A DNA stretch of 30,609 bases, taken from positions 1-30,609 of the forward strand of contig WPIO01000528.1 of assembly GCA_009760855.2 (NCBI GenBank). Direction: 5' to 3'. Shown here one piece after another: positions 29,371 to 30,609 of the stretch (position 1 is its first letter; each line of letters opens with the position of its first letter). Source of the DNA: Cristatella mucedo (lineage: Eukaryota; Bryozoa; Phylactolaemata; Cristatellidae). The notes below the pieces were generated by a model. The model was not told the DNA's origin. It saw only the letters and a list, made by a program, of their open reading frames with translations, and made no database searches. The translations under genes and the position numbers were made by a program.

Positions 29371-30350
29371 GGGGAGGTGGGGTGAAATAAAAAAAGGCAA
29401 GTCCGAAAAAGAAAACAAGGGAGGGGTGGATGGAGAAGGGAGGGGAGGGGAAAGAGGGGGGAAAATGGATGCCAAGCCAAAAAATATGGATTTTAGCAAA
29501 GCCCCAGACAAAAATGGAAATGTAGTGGTGGAATGGGGGGAGTGTGGGAAAGGATGGGGAAAAAAAGTGGGAAAGGTTGGGGGAGGTGTTTTTGAGGGGG
29601 GACAAGGGATGGTGGTGTGGGTGTGGGGGGGGTGTGGGTGAGGGTGTTGGAGAGTTGGGAAAGGTATGTGGTTTAGTGGCAGTAAAGTTGGGGTGTTGAG
29701 TGGGGGGTGTTGTGTGAAGAATTGGTGTTTGGGGAGGGGGGGGGAAAAAGTGAGGTTGGGTTGTAGGTGTAGGGGGGTGGTGTCTTAGAGTTAGGGAGGG
29801 GAGTGTGGGATGGAGGGGGGGGGGGGGGGGGGTGGGGGAAAGAAATGGGGGGTTGGGTGTAAGGGCGTGAAACGCATGGTGAGGGGGAATGTTGATGGAT
29901 GAGTGATATATGAGTTGGGATTTAGGTTGGTGGGGATTGTGGTGGGGTGTGGGAAAGTTGGGTGAAAAAAAGGGGTTTTTGGTTTTGTTTACGTAATTTT
30001 GAGCTGGGGGTGTTGGTGAGTGTGTTTGTGAGGGTGTTACGGGGTGTTGGGCGGGGTTGGTAGTTGTGGGAGGGGGGGGGTTATGGTTGATGAAGTGTGG
30101 GTTTTGTGTAGGGGTTGTGGTTTTTGGTTTTGGTGGGTTGGGGTGTGTGTGGGTGAGTTGAGTGTGTGAGGGGGTGTGTGGGGGGAGTGAGCGAGGGTGA
30201 GGAGGTGGGGAGGGGGCAAGAGGTGGGGCGGTGAGAGGTGAGCGGGTGTGGGAGTTGTGTGTGGGTGCTGGGGCGTGGGAGAGTGGGGTGAGTGTGGGGT
30301 GGGGGGTTGTGGGTGATGTGGGGTGAGGGTGGGGAGGGCGGGGTGTGAGA
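29371..30350. other. G-rich, C-depleted low-complexity sequence
   Basis: About 1 kb in which the plus strand is almost entirely G, T and A (many 60-base lines carry 0-2 C), with G runs up to about 14 (29814-29831). It is irregular, not a tandem repeat, and has no gene. GGG-rich segments could form G-quadruplexes, or the sequence may be a base-calling or assembly artefact. Confidence 0.7.
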
Positions 30351-30432
30351 GGAGGGAGGAGAGGTGAGAGAGAGAGGAGAGAGAAGTGAGAGAGGAGAGG
30401 AGAGAGAGAGAGAGTGAGAGAAAATGAGGAGT

Positions 30433-30467
<35 letters not shown>

Positions 30468-30475
30468 AGTGATGT

Positions 30476-30566
<91 letters not shown>

Positions 30567-30609
30567 GGGGAGAGAGAGAGAAAGGGGAGGGGAAGTAGGA
30601 AGAAAGTGA
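30351..30609. repeat. (GA)n repeat
   Basis: Returns to GA-rich and pure (GA)n (30481-30563) up to the end of the window. Confidence 0.95.

Noticed and set aside
27962-29605. A 547-codon minus-strand open frame
   Set aside because: Almost entirely Ser/Leu codons from the GA/CT repeat; it reflects the absence of stops in (CT)n, not a gene.
29641-30350. Telomere-like G/T-rich sequence
   Set aside because: No consistent telomeric unit such as TTAGGG or TTAGG; G runs are irregular and the sequence returns to (GA)n.

Overview
The window looks like a piece of an animal nuclear genome. Coding is sparse and interrupted, splice signals are present, and the transposable elements are typically metazoan: an L2/CR1-type non-LTR retrotransposon family, tRNA-derived SINEs and two hAT transposase lineages. 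Long (GA/CT)n and (CA)n microsatellites are abundant. CpG is common in several stretches, which fits an invertebrate or a weakly methylated genome better than a mammal. The species cannot be named from the sequence.

Layout. 1-2.6 kb: a tRNA-SINE, CT and CA microsatellites and a CpG-rich stretch. 2.7-7.7 kb: eroded L2 ends in both orientations, a hAT relic, a second SINE copy and an L2 endonuclease relic. 7.7-12.6 kb: mostly unassigned, with a third SINE copy, two GA tracts, a second hAT relic and an LTR-like promoter region. 12.65-18.45 kb and 24.69-28.43 kb: two collinear copies of one duplicated unit. Each carries, on the minus strand, an exon for a Gly/Met/Val-rich repeat protein ending in Cys-Thr-Leu-Leu. 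18.84-21.18 kb: a nearly complete but broken hAT transposase gene with a short intron and a terminal repeat. 21.4-22.4 kb: L2 relics. 23.5-24.3 kb: a CpG-rich stretch with a TATA-like motif. 28-30.6 kb: GA-rich repeats interrupted by about 1 kb of strongly C-depleted, G-rich sequence.

The most interesting content is the duplicated repeat-protein locus. The two paralogs (A at 12648-13189, B at 24689-25374) share a splice-acceptor position and phase, a repeat of about 34-41 residues, and a C-terminal CTLL that would serve as a geranylgeranylation (CaaL) signal. Copy A has one in-frame stop, while copy B is fully open and holds three perfect 123-bp repeats. Upstream of both genes lies a block of about 845 bp that is about 98% identical, whereas the flank next to it is only about 79% identical. 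This suggests gene conversion or recent replacement. Copy B's unit also serves as an empty-site control for two retroelement insertions in copy A's unit. No intact cellular gene with a recognised function was found.
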